DNA of 64,000 nt from Oscillospiraceae bacterium CM. GTDB taxonomy: Bacteria; Bacillota; Clostridia; Oscillospirales; Oscillospiraceae. The translations under genes and the position numbers were made by a program. The DNA is taken from assembly GCA_022870705.1 (NCBI GenBank), contig CP072107.1:1858501-1922500 (forward strand). The letters run 5' to 3'. This document shows, one piece after another, positions 17,851 through 26,989 of the stretch; the stretch's first letter is position 1; every line of letters starts with the position of its first letter. The notes beneath the pieces are model-generated. The model saw only the letters and a program-made list of their open reading frames with translations. It ran no database searches and was not told the origin of the DNA.

Positions 17851-17882
17851 GGGCGCTGAAAATTCAGCGCCCGGCTTTTTTG
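17851..17882 (+). terminator. Terminator at the right edge of the AT-rich islet
   Basis: Perfect stem GGGCGCTGAA with TTCAGCGCCC (17851-17872), followed by GGCTTTTTT. A near-identical hairpin lies at 20131-20155. Confidence 0.85.
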
Positions 17883-17969
17883 ATTTTCTGTTATTCGCTT
17901 TTATTTGTTCGTCGGGTCTTTTCCCTCAAACATTAAGTCGGATCGTCAGTGCAGCAAGAGAGTCGCCTC

Positions 17970-19163
17970 TTATCTTGCGGCTATGAGGCTTTTTAATCCG
18001 GCTTGCAGGCCGCCGACCGATAGGTGATACATCGGTACTTCCTCTTTGATACGCCGCATCGTCATTGACCCGCGTTCCTCATCCAACGTAGCTTGCTCCA
18101 CGGGATTGAGCCAGATCATTTTTTCGAATTTTTTTCTAAAACGGCGAATCCATTCAATACCGGGCTCCTGATTGGGGTGACGGTTATCAATTGCCCCGCC
18201 CGGCCGGAGCAACTCTGTCGGCGCCATGGCCGCATCCCCCACCACAATAACGCGATAATCACTTTTCAGGTTTTGCAGCACCCACTCCGTCTCAACACTG
18301 TGAGCCTCGGTGCAGACCGGCGTTGTATACAGCCGGTCATAGAAGCAATTGTGAAAATAATACGTTTTCAAGTCTTTGAAATGATTGGATTTGTTCGCGG
18401 CTTGGAAGAGAGACCCGCAAAGCTTGGCATAGCTGAGCATGGAGCCGCCTGAGTCAAACAAAACAAGCAATTTGACGCTATTGCGCCGAGGCCGCCCGAA
18501 AACGAGCTTCAGCCTGCCGGCATTTTCAGACGTCTCGCTAATCGTCTCCTCAAGCTTCAGCTCATCCTTCGGCCCGTCCTCATTGGCGGAAAACTGCCGT
18601 AAAGACCGAAAAGCCATCTGAAATTGCCTGTCTTCCAGGACATTGTCTTCCCTGAAGTCCAAATACCGCCGCGCCCCGGCAACCTGCAGGGCACTTTGGC
18701 GCTTGCTGACCCCGCCAATGCGGATGCCGCCGGGTTTGTCTCCTGAATTGCCGAAGGGCGACGCACCGCCGGTGCCAAGAAACATACTGTCGCCATCGTG
18801 GCTTTCGTGCTCTTCTTCCGTCCTGCCTTCCAGCTTTTGGCGCAGTGCCTCCAAATCAAGCTGCGGCAGATCGGCAAAGGCTTCCGCATCGAAATCGCCG
18901 TCGCCCGGTATGGACAGCCAGTTTAGGAGGTCCTCCGGCAGGTCGTCATACGATTTGATCCCTTCGAAATACTCTATGAAGGCAAGATCGAACGCGTCAA
19001 AGTCCGCTTCGGTTTTGACGAGCGTCGCGCGCGCGAGGTAATAGAAGCCCGTGAGGCTTGATTTATGCAGCCCGAGCTGCAGCCCGCGGAGCAGCGCAAA
19101 CCACTCTTGCGTGGACACCTTCAGTCCCTTGGCGCGGAGCAGATAGAAAAAAGAAGTAAACAT
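17970..19163 (-). CDS. VWA domain protein, CoxE/YeaD-like partner of MoxR
   Basis: 397 aa. N-terminal helical region, an acidic/Gly-rich middle (about 120-160), and a C-terminal von Willebrand A domain. The metal-site motif reads DSGGS where DxSxS is usual, so the second ligand Ser is Gly. MoxR ATPases and VWA proteins work in pairs as chaperones that insert metals or remodel target complexes. It begins 6 nt after the MoxR stop, so the two are coupled. Target unknown; no carbon monoxide dehydrogenase of the Mo type, the classical CoxE client, is present. Confidence 0.85.
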   Translation of the reverse strand: MFTSFFYLLRAKGLKVSTQEWFALLRGLQLGLHKSSLTGFYYLARATLVKTEADFDAFDLAFIEYFEGIKSYDDLPEDLLNWLSIPGDGDFDAEAFADLPQLDLEALRQKLEGRTEEEHESHDGDSMFLGTGGASPFGNSGDKPGGIRIGGVSKRQSALQVAGARRYLDFREDNVLEDRQFQMAFRSLRQFSANEDGPKDELKLEETISETSENAGRLKLVFGRPRRNSVKLLVLFDSGGSMLSYAKLCGSLFQAANKSNHFKDLKTYYFHNCFYDRLYTTPVCTEAHSVETEWVLQNLKSDYRVIVVGDAAMAPTELLRPGGAIDNRHPNQEPGIEWIRRFRKKFEKMIWLNPVEQATLDEERGSMTMRRIKEEVPMYHLSVGGLQAGLKSLIAAR

Positions 19164-19169
19164 GGTGCT

Positions 19170-19994
19170 CTATAAAGCGCGCTTGGCATTCCCGCCGCGG
19201 GAGAGAACGCCAAAATCTTCGTCCTTCTTGAGCAGAACCCCGATAAAGGGGATTTCTTCCGCAAGACGCTGCGGTGTGATACCGCCGATTTGCAGCGCGC
19301 CAATCCAGTCAAGCAGTTCTGAGGTGCTTGGCTTTTTTTGAATGCCACGCATGGCGCGGATCGCGTAAAATGATTTGAGCGCCTGCTGAACGAGCGCGTC
19401 GTCCAAGTTTTCAAAATGAACACGCACGATATTTTCCATCATTTTTTGATCAGGAAAAGCAATATAGTGAAAAATACAGCGCCGCAGAAACGCGTCCGGC
19501 AGCTCTTTCTCGGCATTCGACGTGATGATAACAACAGGTCGGACCGCCGCTTTCACGGTCTCTCCTGTTTCCGGGATGTAAAACTCCATCTTATCAAGTT
19601 CCCAAAGCAGATCATTCGGGAATTCAAGGTCTGCTTTGTCAATCTCATCGATCAAGAGAACGACCTGTTTCTCGTTATTAAACGCCACGCCTAGCTTGCC
19701 AAGCTTGATATATTTTGCAATCTGATCAACACCCTCGCCGCCAAATTGGCTGTCGTATAGGCGCTGCACCGTGTCATACACATACAGCCCGTCCTGCGCC
19801 TTCGTCGTGGACTTGATATTCCAGACGATGAGTTCCATCCCAAGCGCCCCCGCCACAGATTCGGCAAGCATCGTCTTCCCCGTTCCCGGTTCCCCTTTAA
19901 TAAGGAGTGGCTTTTGGAGGGCAACCGCGATATTAACACTGCGCATTAAGTCATCCGAGGCAATATAGCCCTGGCTTCCATTAAATTCTTTCAT
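19170..19994 (-). CDS. MoxR-family AAA+ ATPase
   Basis: 274 aa from ATG 19994, preceded by GGAAGGA and placed correctly after the promoter. Walker A GEPGTGKT, Walker B VVLLIDEIDKAD, sensor 1 VIITSNAEKELPDAFLRRC with the arginine finger. MoxR ATPases form rings that remodel proteins together with VWA partners, here the following gene. The frame extends to 20066, but that would start inside the -35 region. Confidence 0.92.
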   Translation of the reverse strand: MKEFNGSQGYIASDDLMRSVNIAVALQKPLLIKGEPGTGKTMLAESVAGALGMELIVWNIKSTTKAQDGLYVYDTVQRLYDSQFGGEGVDQIAKYIKLGKLGVAFNNEKQVVLLIDEIDKADLEFPNDLLWELDKMEFYIPETGETVKAAVRPVVIITSNAEKELPDAFLRRCIFHYIAFPDQKMMENIVRVHFENLDDALVQQALKSFYAIRAMRGIQKKPSTSELLDWIGALQIGGITPQRLAEEIPFIGVLLKKDEDFGVLSRGGNAKRAL

Positions 19995-20037
19995 AATTAA
20001 ATATCCTTCCCTGCGTTTTGAAGATCGCCATAAACAT

Positions 20038-20066
20038 ATTTTATCTGTTTTCGGACGGCTTTTCAA
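20038..20066 (-). promoter_or_regulatory. Promoter of the moxR-VWA pair
   Basis: Minus strand: TTGAAA, 17-bp spacer, TAAAAT. Confidence 0.7.
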
Positions 20067-20120
20067 TCATCCCATGATGTTTAGCCCGGCGCAACTGCCG
20101 TGCTTTAATAATGCCTCTCC

Positions 20121-20155
20121 AAAACAACAACGGGGCGCTGAAAATCAGCGCCCCG
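20121..20155 (-). terminator. Terminator after clpB
   Basis: 11-bp perfect stem (20131-20141 with 20145-20155), followed on the minus strand by TTGTTGTTTT. Confidence 0.75.
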
Positions 20156-20176
20156 CTTTCGTTAGAGTCGTTCTCT

Positions 20177-22783
20177 TTATGCCATCACCGGGTCTTTCAC
20201 CTGAAACAGAAGGCTGCTGTCGTCAGCGTCAACGGTAATGGTGCTGCCGTCAACGGTGTCCCCCTGCATGATAATGCGGGCGACGGCGGTCTCAACATTT
20301 TTCTGCACATAGCGTTTGACCGGTCGCGCGCCGTAGACGGGCGAGTAGCTGGCTTGGGCGATTCGTTTTTTGGCTTTTTCCGTCACGACAAGGGCGATGT
20401 TCTGCTCTTTGAGCTTCGACGCCGTCTTCTCCAAAATGAGGTCGATGATACGGATGATCTCGGCCATGGAGAGCGGCTTGAAGAGGACGGTTTCGTCCAG
20501 CCTGTTCAAAAATTCCGGGCGGAAGTGCGCCTGCAGTGCACTCATCACGTTTTGGCGCGCCGACTCGGTGATGTCACCATCACCGTCGATGCCCTCCATC
20601 AGATACTGGCTGCCGATATTGCTCGTCATGATGACAACGGTGTTTTTGAAGTTCACCGTCCGTCCCTGCCCATCCGTCAGGCGTCCATCGTCAAGAATCT
20701 GGAGCATGGTGTTGAAGACATCCGGATGGCCCTTCTCGATCTCGTCAAAGAGAACGATGCTGTAAGGGCGGCGGCGGACGGCTTCCGTCAGCTGGCCGCC
20801 CTCGTCGTAGCCAACGTAGCCCGGCGGTGCGCCGATGAGCCGAGAGACGGTGTGCTTTTCCTGATACTCGCTCATATCGATGCGGATGATGTTTGATTCC
20901 GTGTCGAATAAAGCCTCGGCGAGCGCCTTAGCCAGCTCCGTTTTGCCGACGCCTGTCGGCCCGAGGAACAGAAACGAACCGATCGGCCTGTTTGGGTCGG
21001 ATAAGCCGGAGCGCGAGCGCAAAATGGCGTCAGCTACGGCGTCAACAGCTTCATCCTGGCCGATGACACGGTGATGGAGCGTCTTGCTGAGATGAAGAAT
21101 CTTTTCCCGCTGTCCCTCCATCAGTTTAGAGACAGGGATTCCCGTCCATCTGGCGACGATTTCGGCGATCTCCTCTTCTGTAACCTCCTCGCGCAAGAGC
21201 GCGTTATCCTGCGCGTCTGTCTTGTTTTTCTCAGCCTCCAGCTGGCGCTCTAATTCCGGCAGGCGGCCGTATTTGAGCTCGGAGAGCGTATTCAGGTCGT
21301 AATTGCGCTCGGCCTTTTCAATAACGGCCTTGACCTGGTCAATCTCCTCACGGAGCTTACTGACCTTCTGGATGTTCTGCTTTTCCGCCTGCCATTTGGC
21401 GCTCATCTCCTCGAACGACGCTTTCGTCTCACTGAGTTCCTTCTGCAGGGCGTCCAGCCGCTCTTTCGAATGGCGGTCGTTTTCCTTTTTCAGCGCCTCG
21501 CGCTCAATCTCCAGCTGCATGATTTTGCGGTTTTTTTCGTCGAGCTCCGCGGGCATACTGTCAATTTCCGTCCGGATAATCGACGCCGCTTCGTCCATCA
21601 GGTCGATGGCTTTATCGGGCAGGAAGCGGTCTGAAATGTATCGGCTGGATAGGACGGCGCAGGAGACGATTGCCCCGTCCGTAATGCGCACGCCGTGATG
21701 AATCTCATACTTTTCCTTCAAGCCGCGCAGGATGGAAATCGTGTCCTCGACGGACGGTTCGCTCACCGTGACCGGCTGGAAGCGCCGCTCAAGCGCCGCG
21801 TCCTTTTCGATATACTGGCGGTATTCATTAAGCGTCGTTGCGCCGATACAATGGAGTTCTCCGCGCGCGAGGAGCGGCTTTAAAAGATTGCCTGCGTCCA
21901 TCGCGCCTTCCGTCTTCCCGGCACCGACAATATTGTGCATCTCATCGATGAATAAAATGACGCGCCCTTCAGATTGCGTGATCTCATCAAGAACGGCCTT
22001 GAGGCGCTCTTCAAACTCGCCGCGATATTTGGCCCCGGCGATGAGCGCGCCCATGTCAAGGGCGAAAATCGTTTTGTCCCGCAGCGTCTCCGGGACGTCA
22101 CCCTTCCAGATGCGCTGCGCGAGGCCCTCGACGACGGCCGTTTTGCCGACGCCCGGCTCCCCGATGAGCGCCGGGTTGTTCTTTGTTTTCCGGCTTAATA
22201 TCGTCATCACGCGTCGGATCTCCTGATCACGCCCGATGACAGGGTCAAGCTTACCGTTTTTTGCCGCCTCGACGAGATCGGTGCCGTATTTACGCAGGGC
22301 GTCATACGTGTTTTCGGGGTTCTGGCTCGTCACGCGCTGATTTTTGCGCACGTCGTTGAGGGCTGCCAAAAACTTCTCCGTTGTAATGCCGTATTTGGCG
22401 AAAAGCTTTGAGGACGGCGTGTTCCGCTCACCCAAAAGCGCCAGATACAAGTGCTCCACACCGGCAAACGCGTCGCCGAAGCGCTTGGCGCTGTCCTCGG
22501 CGGCAAGCAGCAGCTGTGACAGGCGCCGTCCGGCGTAGAGGCTTTCACTGCCGGAGCCGGTGACGCCCGGGATTTTGTCAAGCTCCCGCTCAATATCTTC
22601 AGCGAGCTGGTCGGTTTCAACGCCCATGATGCCCAGAAGGCGCGGGATAAGGCCATCCGTCTGCGTTAAAAGCGCGAAATGCAAATGCTCGCCGTCCACC
22701 TGCTGATGATTGCGCCGCAAGGCTGTTTCCTGCGCGGCGGCAATAGCCTCCTGCGCGCGTTGTGTGAATTTATCAATCGTCAT
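20177..22783 (-). CDS. clpB: ATP-dependent disaggregase ClpB
   Basis: 868 aa, normal ClpB length. N-terminal Clp repeat domain (1-150), first AAA+ domain with GEPGVGKT and [15 protein letters not shown], a long coiled-coil middle domain (about 400-530) that distinguishes ClpB from ClpC/ClpA, and a second AAA+ domain with [16 protein letters not shown]. It threads aggregated proteins through its ring with DnaK/DnaJ help. It follows the DnaJ-like gene by 20 bp in one operon, which fits that partnership. Good AAGGGGG Shine-Dalgarno. Confidence 0.97.
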   Translation of the reverse strand: MTIDKFTQRAQEAIAAAQETALRRNHQQVDGEHLHFALLTQTDGLIPRLLGIMGVETDQLAEDIERELDKIPGVTGSGSESLYAGRRLSQLLLAAEDSAKRFGDAFAGVEHLYLALLGERNTPSSKLFAKYGITTEKFLAALNDVRKNQRVTSQNPENTYDALRKYGTDLVEAAKNGKLDPVIGRDQEIRRVMTILSRKTKNNPALIGEPGVGKTAVVEGLAQRIWKGDVPETLRDKTIFALDMGALIAGAKYRGEFEERLKAVLDEITQSEGRVILFIDEMHNIVGAGKTEGAMDAGNLLKPLLARGELHCIGATTLNEYRQYIEKDAALERRFQPVTVSEPSVEDTISILRGLKEKYEIHHGVRITDGAIVSCAVLSSRYISDRFLPDKAIDLMDEAASIIRTEIDSMPAELDEKNRKIMQLEIEREALKKENDRHSKERLDALQKELSETKASFEEMSAKWQAEKQNIQKVSKLREEIDQVKAVIEKAERNYDLNTLSELKYGRLPELERQLEAEKNKTDAQDNALLREEVTEEEIAEIVARWTGIPVSKLMEGQREKILHLSKTLHHRVIGQDEAVDAVADAILRSRSGLSDPNRPIGSFLFLGPTGVGKTELAKALAEALFDTESNIIRIDMSEYQEKHTVSRLIGAPPGYVGYDEGGQLTEAVRRRPYSIVLFDEIEKGHPDVFNTMLQILDDGRLTDGQGRTVNFKNTVVIMTSNIGSQYLMEGIDGDGDITESARQNVMSALQAHFRPEFLNRLDETVLFKPLSMAEIIRIIDLILEKTASKLKEQNIALVVTEKAKKRIAQASYSPVYGARPVKRYVQKNVETAVARIIMQGDTVDGSTITVDADDSSLLFQVKDPVMA

Positions 22784-22803
22784 GTTATAACCCCCTTCTC
22801 ACA

Positions 22804-23775
22804 TCACTGATTTTCCGTCTGTTTTTTAGAAATTGATGCAAGCTGCTCATACAGCGCTTTCATTTCACCGGAGATAACACCCGGGTTGACAAGTTTTACT
22901 ACGAGGCTGAGCGCGCCCCTCTTGCCGTTTTTACCCGGATAGCCGCGCGCGGCAACGCGCAGCTTGCCGCCCGTTTGAATTCCCGCCGGGAGCTTGACGC
23001 TCAGCCGCTCGTCAAGCGTATTGACACGGATGCTGTCGCCAAGGGCTGCCTGCCACGGATAGACGTCGATTGTCTTTTCGAGATCAGGGCCGTTGAACGA
23101 GAACCCGGCCTCCGGTTTAAGGCTGATTTCAAGATACAGATTGCCGGGCTTGCCCTTCCCGGCAGCCGGGCCGCCAAGACCGGAGAGCTTTATTTTCTGC
23201 CCGCTTTGAATACCGGGCGGAATTTTGAATTTAACGGTCTTTGTACCGCTTTGCGTCTGAAGTGAAATCGTCTTCTCACCGCCCTTAAAGGCCTCCCGGA
23301 TGCCGATCTCTACGACGGCGTCGATATCCTGCCCGTCGGCGTTATAGCCCGAAAAACCGCGGCTTCTTCCGGCAAACAGATCGTCATAACCGCCGCCGCG
23401 CCCGCCAAAAAACATGTTAAAGAAATCGCTGAAATCAGCGCCGCCGTCTCCGCCGCTCCAGGTATACGTATACCCGCCGTTGTTACCGGCGGCGTAATTA
23501 CTGTACATATTCGGGTCAAAACCGCCGCCGAATCCGGCGCCGGCGCGCCCGCTCTTTAAGTCGTCATACATCGTGTCGTATTTAGAGCGCTTATCGGCGT
23601 CACCAAGCACCTCATACGCTTCGCTGATATCCTTAAACTTTTCTTCAGCGCTCTTGCTGCCCGCGTTCGTATCAGGGTGATACTTTTTGGCGAGCTTCCG
23701 ATACGTCTTCTTGATCTCTTCCGCCGACGCGCTCTTTTCAACGCCGAGAACCTTATAATAGTCCTTAAAATCCAT
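22804..23775 (-). CDS. DnaJ-like co-chaperone (CbpA type)
   Basis: 323 aa. J domain at residues 1-70 with the HPD motif ([10 protein letters not shown]), a long Gly/Phe-rich region (about 75-140), then two DnaJ C-terminal substrate-binding domains. The zinc-finger CxxCxGxG repeats of DnaJ are absent, so it is CbpA/DnaJ2-like. It should stimulate DnaK. ATG 23775 follows GGGAGGTG; the GTG at 23784 overlaps that site. First gene of the operon with clpB. Confidence 0.92.
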   Translation of the reverse strand: MDFKDYYKVLGVEKSASAEEIKKTYRKLAKKYHPDTNAGSKSAEEKFKDISEAYEVLGDADKRSKYDTMYDDLKSGRAGAGFGGGFDPNMYSNYAAGNNGGYTYTWSGGDGGADFSDFFNMFFGGRGGGYDDLFAGRSRGFSGYNADGQDIDAVVEIGIREAFKGGEKTISLQTQSGTKTVKFKIPPGIQSGQKIKLSGLGGPAAGKGKPGNLYLEISLKPEAGFSFNGPDLEKTIDVYPWQAALGDSIRVNTLDERLSVKLPAGIQTGGKLRVAARGYPGKNGKRGALSLVVKLVNPGVISGEMKALYEQLASISKKQTENQ

Positions 23776-23815
23776 ACGCGTCACCTCCCATTACGAGCTA
23801 TACTGATGTAAGTCT

Positions 23816-23844
23816 ATTTTAAACTAATAGTCAGTAAAGGTCAA
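23816..23844 (-). promoter_or_regulatory. Promoter of the dnaJ-like/clpB operon
   Basis: Minus strand: TTGACC, 17-bp spacer, TAAAAT. The -35 and spacer lie within one arm of a long imperfect inverted repeat. Confidence 0.8.
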
Positions 23845-23892
23845 ATTGAGGGCAGGGCATAAACGCGCCAAATTTGACCATCGTTGACTATT
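23826..23892. repeat. Long imperfect inverted repeat at the chaperone promoter
   Basis: Two 21-bp arms (23826-23846 and 23872-23892) match in reverse complement at about 17 of 21 positions, with TAGTCA and GGTCAAAT as common blocks and 25 bp between. One arm covers the -35 element, so a regulator binding both arms could repress by looping. It is not CIRCE (TTAGCACTC-N9-GAGTGCTAA). Confidence 0.5.
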
Positions 23893-23987
23893 ATGGCATT
23901 CAGACGCGTTCACAGCCCATCTTGCTTTTATTTTCTTCAATTATCATGTTCTGATTATTGTTTTCCGAGGGATAAAGCCATCAATAA

Positions 23988-24015
23988 CAGAAGACCGGCC
24001 TTAGCCGGTCTTCTG
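23988..24015 (-). terminator. Hairpin after cbiO
   Basis: 12-bp perfect stem (23988-23999 with 24004-24015); the following minus-strand sequence is only moderately T-rich. Confidence 0.65.
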
Positions 24016-24033
24016 ACTGAATTGAAAAACACA

Positions 24034-24819
24034 TTAATAATTGTGAATATGATAATGCCCGTGCCCGCTGTCTTCATGCCGATGATAGAATTCGTCGACC
24101 AGATTGACGCGCTTGAGCAGCTCGATATCGTCCATCAGGCACCTCGTTTCAAGGTCGGCTGCGATCGTGTGCGTCTCGTCAAATAAAACGGCACGCTGCG
24201 ATATTTCCTGCACCAGCTCCAGATTATGCGTTGACAGAAGCAGTGTTTTGCCCGCCTTGTTCAGCTGTCGGAGAAAGGCGACAAGCCAGCGCTCGGAGCG
24301 CGGGTCGAGCCCGTTCATCGGCTCGTCAAGGATCAGAATTTCCGGATTGAGCGCGAGCACACAGGCAATCGCCACCTTTTTCTTCTCGCCGCCGCTCAGG
24401 TGATACGGCTGCCTGTTTCTGAAGTCTTCGAGCTTTAGTAGCTGCAGACAGTCTTCAACCCGCGCCGCGACAGCCTTTTCATCAAGGCCCATTTGCCGTG
24501 GACCGAAGGCGATTTCATCGTAAACGTCCGGGCAGAAAAGCTGCGTATCGGAATTTTGAAAAACAAATCCGATCTTTTGGTGAAACGCTTTGGAAAACAC
24601 CGTGTCGCGCAGCTTTCTGGGGTTAATTTCAGTCCCCTCGAACAGATATGTTCCGCTGCTTGGCGCGATGAGTCCGTTGATTAGCTTTAACAGCGTTGAT
24701 TTGCCGCTGCCGTTTGCACCTAAGAGCGATACGGCTTCGCCCCGCCCAAGTTTTAAATTAATATCACGGAGGGCCAGATGCCCGTCATACGAAAAATTGA
24801 CATTTTGAAGCTCAATCAT
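24034..24819 (-). CDS. cbiO: Nickel/cobalt ECF transporter ATPase CbiO
   Basis: 261 aa ABC ATPase: Walker A GANGSGKSTLL, Q-loop FVFQNSDTQLF, signature LSGGEKKKVAIA, Walker B ILILDEP. The C-terminus is His-rich (HRHEDSGHGHYHIH), typical of transition-metal importers. It powers uptake with CbiQ and CbiM. ATG 24819 follows GAGGT and overlaps the cbiQ stop region. In this neighbourhood (CooS, two AcsB, CooT/CooJ-like) nickel is the more likely cargo than cobalt, though corrinoid synthesis would use cobalt. Confidence 0.93.
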   Translation of the reverse strand: MIELQNVNFSYDGHLALRDINLKLGRGEAVSLLGANGSGKSTLLKLINGLIAPSSGTYLFEGTEINPRKLRDTVFSKAFHQKIGFVFQNSDTQLFCPDVYDEIAFGPRQMGLDEKAVAARVEDCLQLLKLEDFRNRQPYHLSGGEKKKVAIACVLALNPEILILDEPMNGLDPRSERWLVAFLRQLNKAGKTLLLSTHNLELVQEISQRAVLFDETHTIAADLETRCLMDDIELLKRVNLVDEFYHRHEDSGHGHYHIHNY

Positions 24820-24820
24820 G

Positions 24821-25615
24821 TTAACCTCGGCTGATATAAATATAGACGGCCAGTATACCGGCATTCATAAGAATATAGACGGCGTCGGCGAATGAAAAAC
24901 GCCAAGCGGCAGCTGTTTTATATGTCCCTGTAAAACCGCGGCAGACCATGGATTCGTGCAGCTCTTCCGCCATCACACGCGATTTAAGAAACATCGTCCC
25001 AGCGATGCCGGAAAGCGACGCGTATTTTTCGGTGTTTTTGCCAACGGAGCGCAGCTTGAGCGCGTAGAGCATCTCAAGAGAAAACTCGCCCAGCATGACG
25101 ATGTATTTGAGTGTGATATCAAGGACGAAAATTAGAAGGTTTGGCACACGGAAGACCCGCAGGGCGGCAATCAGGCGATTCCAGCGATAGACGTGCGCGA
25201 GGATATTGACGGCTGTAACCGAGGCGAACACCTTGGCCGGGATGAGCGTCAGGCTCAGGTGATTGCCGAAAAAGGCGGCGGGGAGCAAAATGATGAATGT
25301 AAACACCGTGACAACGAAGCTCACGCGCAGGACTTTTATAATATCCCCAGCGGGCATGAGGCACAAAATCAATATTAAGAACGTAATAACAATGAGCACG
25401 AACGAGAAATAGCGCACCAGCGAAATGAGAACGACGAGCAAAAACGTCATAAAAACAGCGACGACGGGGTTAACGCCAAACAGGTCTCTCCCTCTTGAAT
25501 CCTGCGCTTTTATGCGCGCAATGAGGCCGATCATCGACAGGATACTTTTGTTAATAAAAGTATCCTTGTCTTTGACAGGCTCATACTGTTCTGATGTTAA
25601 AAGCCATTCCGGCAT
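24821..25615 (-). CDS. cbiQ: ECF transporter transmembrane protein CbiQ
   Basis: 264 aa, about five membrane helices, with the EcfT/CbiQ coupling motifs near the C-terminal half (ALKLRSVGKN and ESMVCRGFTG, the two Ala-Arg-Gly-like helices contacting the ATPases). It links the ATPase to the substrate-binding CbiM. AGGAG lies 8 nt before the ATG. Confidence 0.92.
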   Translation of the reverse strand: MPEWLLTSEQYEPVKDKDTFINKSILSMIGLIARIKAQDSRGRDLFGVNPVVAVFMTFLLVVLISLVRYFSFVLIVITFLILILCLMPAGDIIKVLRVSFVVTVFTFIILLPAAFFGNHLSLTLIPAKVFASVTAVNILAHVYRWNRLIAALRVFRVPNLLIFVLDITLKYIVMLGEFSLEMLYALKLRSVGKNTEKYASLSGIAGTMFLKSRVMAEELHESMVCRGFTGTYKTAAAWRFSFADAVYILMNAGILAVYIYISRG

Positions 25616-25626
25616 AAATTTAGCTC

Positions 25627-26619
25627 CTAAACGTTTGCTTTATTTTTCTTGAAAGCTGCCAGGATTTTAAAGGCGATGATGAGAATGGCGACACCCAGCA
25701 CGGCGGAGATGATGTACCCGGCAATCTCCGGCAGCCCGGTAATGGCATAATCGGGCAATATCGCATTGAAGTTAAAGCCATTTTGCATCCCCTGCGGGAC
25801 AAAGCCGAGCATCGTGCCGCCCGACAAAACGGTGTTAATTTCATCGGCACCCCATTCGCCCCAGGCTGTCCCGGCGGCCAAGAGCCCCAGAGGGGTCAGG
25901 CAGATGAGTGCTGCAAGCAGACCGTAAATGGCTTTTGTGCGCGTTGTTTTGCCTTCATAAATCATGCCCGGCGAAACGCGCTTAATGAAGCTATAGATAA
26001 AGACGGTGAAAACCGCTTCAACAACACCGGCCACAAGTAAATGCGGAATCATCATGGCCGGGATGGAGACAGAAAGCGGATAGGGGCAGTATAGCGGTTG
26101 CCCCGCGGCCGTTTGGAAGAGAAGCGGTTGGAGGCCAAATTCAACAGCCGTCAAGAGCGCCGCGGCGTTGAGGCCGACATAAGACCCTACGGCAGCACCG
26201 ACGATTTCGCCTTTACCGGAGCCAAATCGATCCCGGATTAATTTATAAATAAAATATCCGGCAAACGGGAGGACGATGGCCATGTTGAAGATATTGGCGC
26301 CCAGCGCGAGGATACCGCCATCCCCAAATAGAAGCGCCTGGATAATCAGCGCAACGGCAACGGAAATGCAGGCCGAATATGGGCCGAGCAGTATGGCAAT
26401 CAACGTCCCGCCGACGGCGTGCCCTGTCGTGCCGCCGGGCAGCGGCACATTAAACATCATTGTGAGAAAAGAAAAGGCCGCGCCGATTCCTAGAAGCGGC
26501 ATTTTGGCCTGTGAAATTTCCTCCCGAACCTTCTTGATGGAGACCGCCACGACGGGTACAGCCGCCGCGGCCATAACGACACATGTCGCTGGGCTTAAGT
26601 AGTTGTCAGGTATATGCAT
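25627..26619 (-). CDS. cbiM: Nickel/cobalt ECF transporter substrate-binding membrane protein (CbiM/NikM with C-terminal N-type domain)
   Basis: 330 aa starting MHIPDNYLSP. In NikM/CbiM the free N-terminus Met-His inserts into the pore and binds the metal, so ATG 26619 is chosen over the preceding TTG. About seven membrane segments. The final 75 residues contain LPDYAITGLPEIAGYI and a last helix, resembling the PDGLE/CbiN-like partner domain fused to the M protein. First gene of cbiMQO. Known members import Ni2+ or Co2+. Confidence 0.92.
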   Translation of the reverse strand: MHIPDNYLSPATCVVMAAAAVPVVAVSIKKVREEISQAKMPLLGIGAAFSFLTMMFNVPLPGGTTGHAVGGTLIAILLGPYSACISVAVALIIQALLFGDGGILALGANIFNMAIVLPFAGYFIYKLIRDRFGSGKGEIVGAAVGSYVGLNAAALLTAVEFGLQPLLFQTAAGQPLYCPYPLSVSIPAMMIPHLLVAGVVEAVFTVFIYSFIKRVSPGMIYEGKTTRTKAIYGLLAALICLTPLGLLAAGTAWGEWGADEINTVLSGGTMLGFVPQGMQNGFNFNAILPDYAITGLPEIAGYIISAVLGVAILIIAFKILAAFKKNKANV

Positions 26620-26639
26620 CAATAGCCATCCTCTCTTTA

Positions 26640-26929
26640 TTTCAACTTGAAACCCCTGATGTCAGCCTGTATTTGTTTTAGAGTTTATCAGCAATGGCAC
26701 TGTCCAACAAGCTCCCATGGGGGATACGGCGGCCAAACTTTGTTGAAATGCATAATTCATATTAAAATCAGCAGCCCACTTTTGTCATTTAACGCAAATT
26801 CGTTCCAGCAAGAGAACTTTCCGCTTAAAAATGTCAAATTAAAGTCCTCTTTTTTGGCAGGATTCCATCATTTTTTGTTTGGGGAGATGGCGCGTGGAAA
26901 CAAACGCATCCCGATGGGGGGCTTACACT
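26640..26929. other. Long intergenic region between cbiM and the next divergent gene
   Basis: About 370 bp without a convincing gene. The cbiM-side leader contains GC-rich segments (26640-26735, minus strand) with GGACAG and ACAGGCTGAC that could fold, but I cannot match them to a known riboswitch by eye. A weak cbiM promoter (TTGTTG, 17 bp, TAAACT on the minus strand, near 26680-26710) is possible. Confidence 0.3.
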
Positions 26930-26957
26930 GTGACGTTGTTTTCGTTTATATTATATT
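26930..26957 (+). promoter_or_regulatory. Probable promoter of the gene at 26990
   Basis: GTGACG, 16-bp spacer, TATATT. Confidence 0.45.
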
Positions 26958-26989
26958 CAAATTTCAATGTTTTCAGTGAGGAGACCGCC

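Noticed and set aside
17851-20155. Near-identical hairpins at 17851-17872 and 20131-20155 as ends of a mobile unit around moxR-VWA
   Set aside because: Each works as an ordinary terminator, there is no target duplication, and stereotyped GC-rich terminators recur elsewhere in the window (28000 and 45060).
23785-23900. CIRCE element for HrcA control of the DnaJ-like/clpB operon
   Set aside because: No TTAGCACTC-N9-GAGTGCTAA-like sequence is present.
24034-26619. Riboflavin or general ECF vitamin transporter
   Set aside because: The MHIPD start of the M protein and the His-rich ATPase tail are specific to the nickel/cobalt CbiM group.
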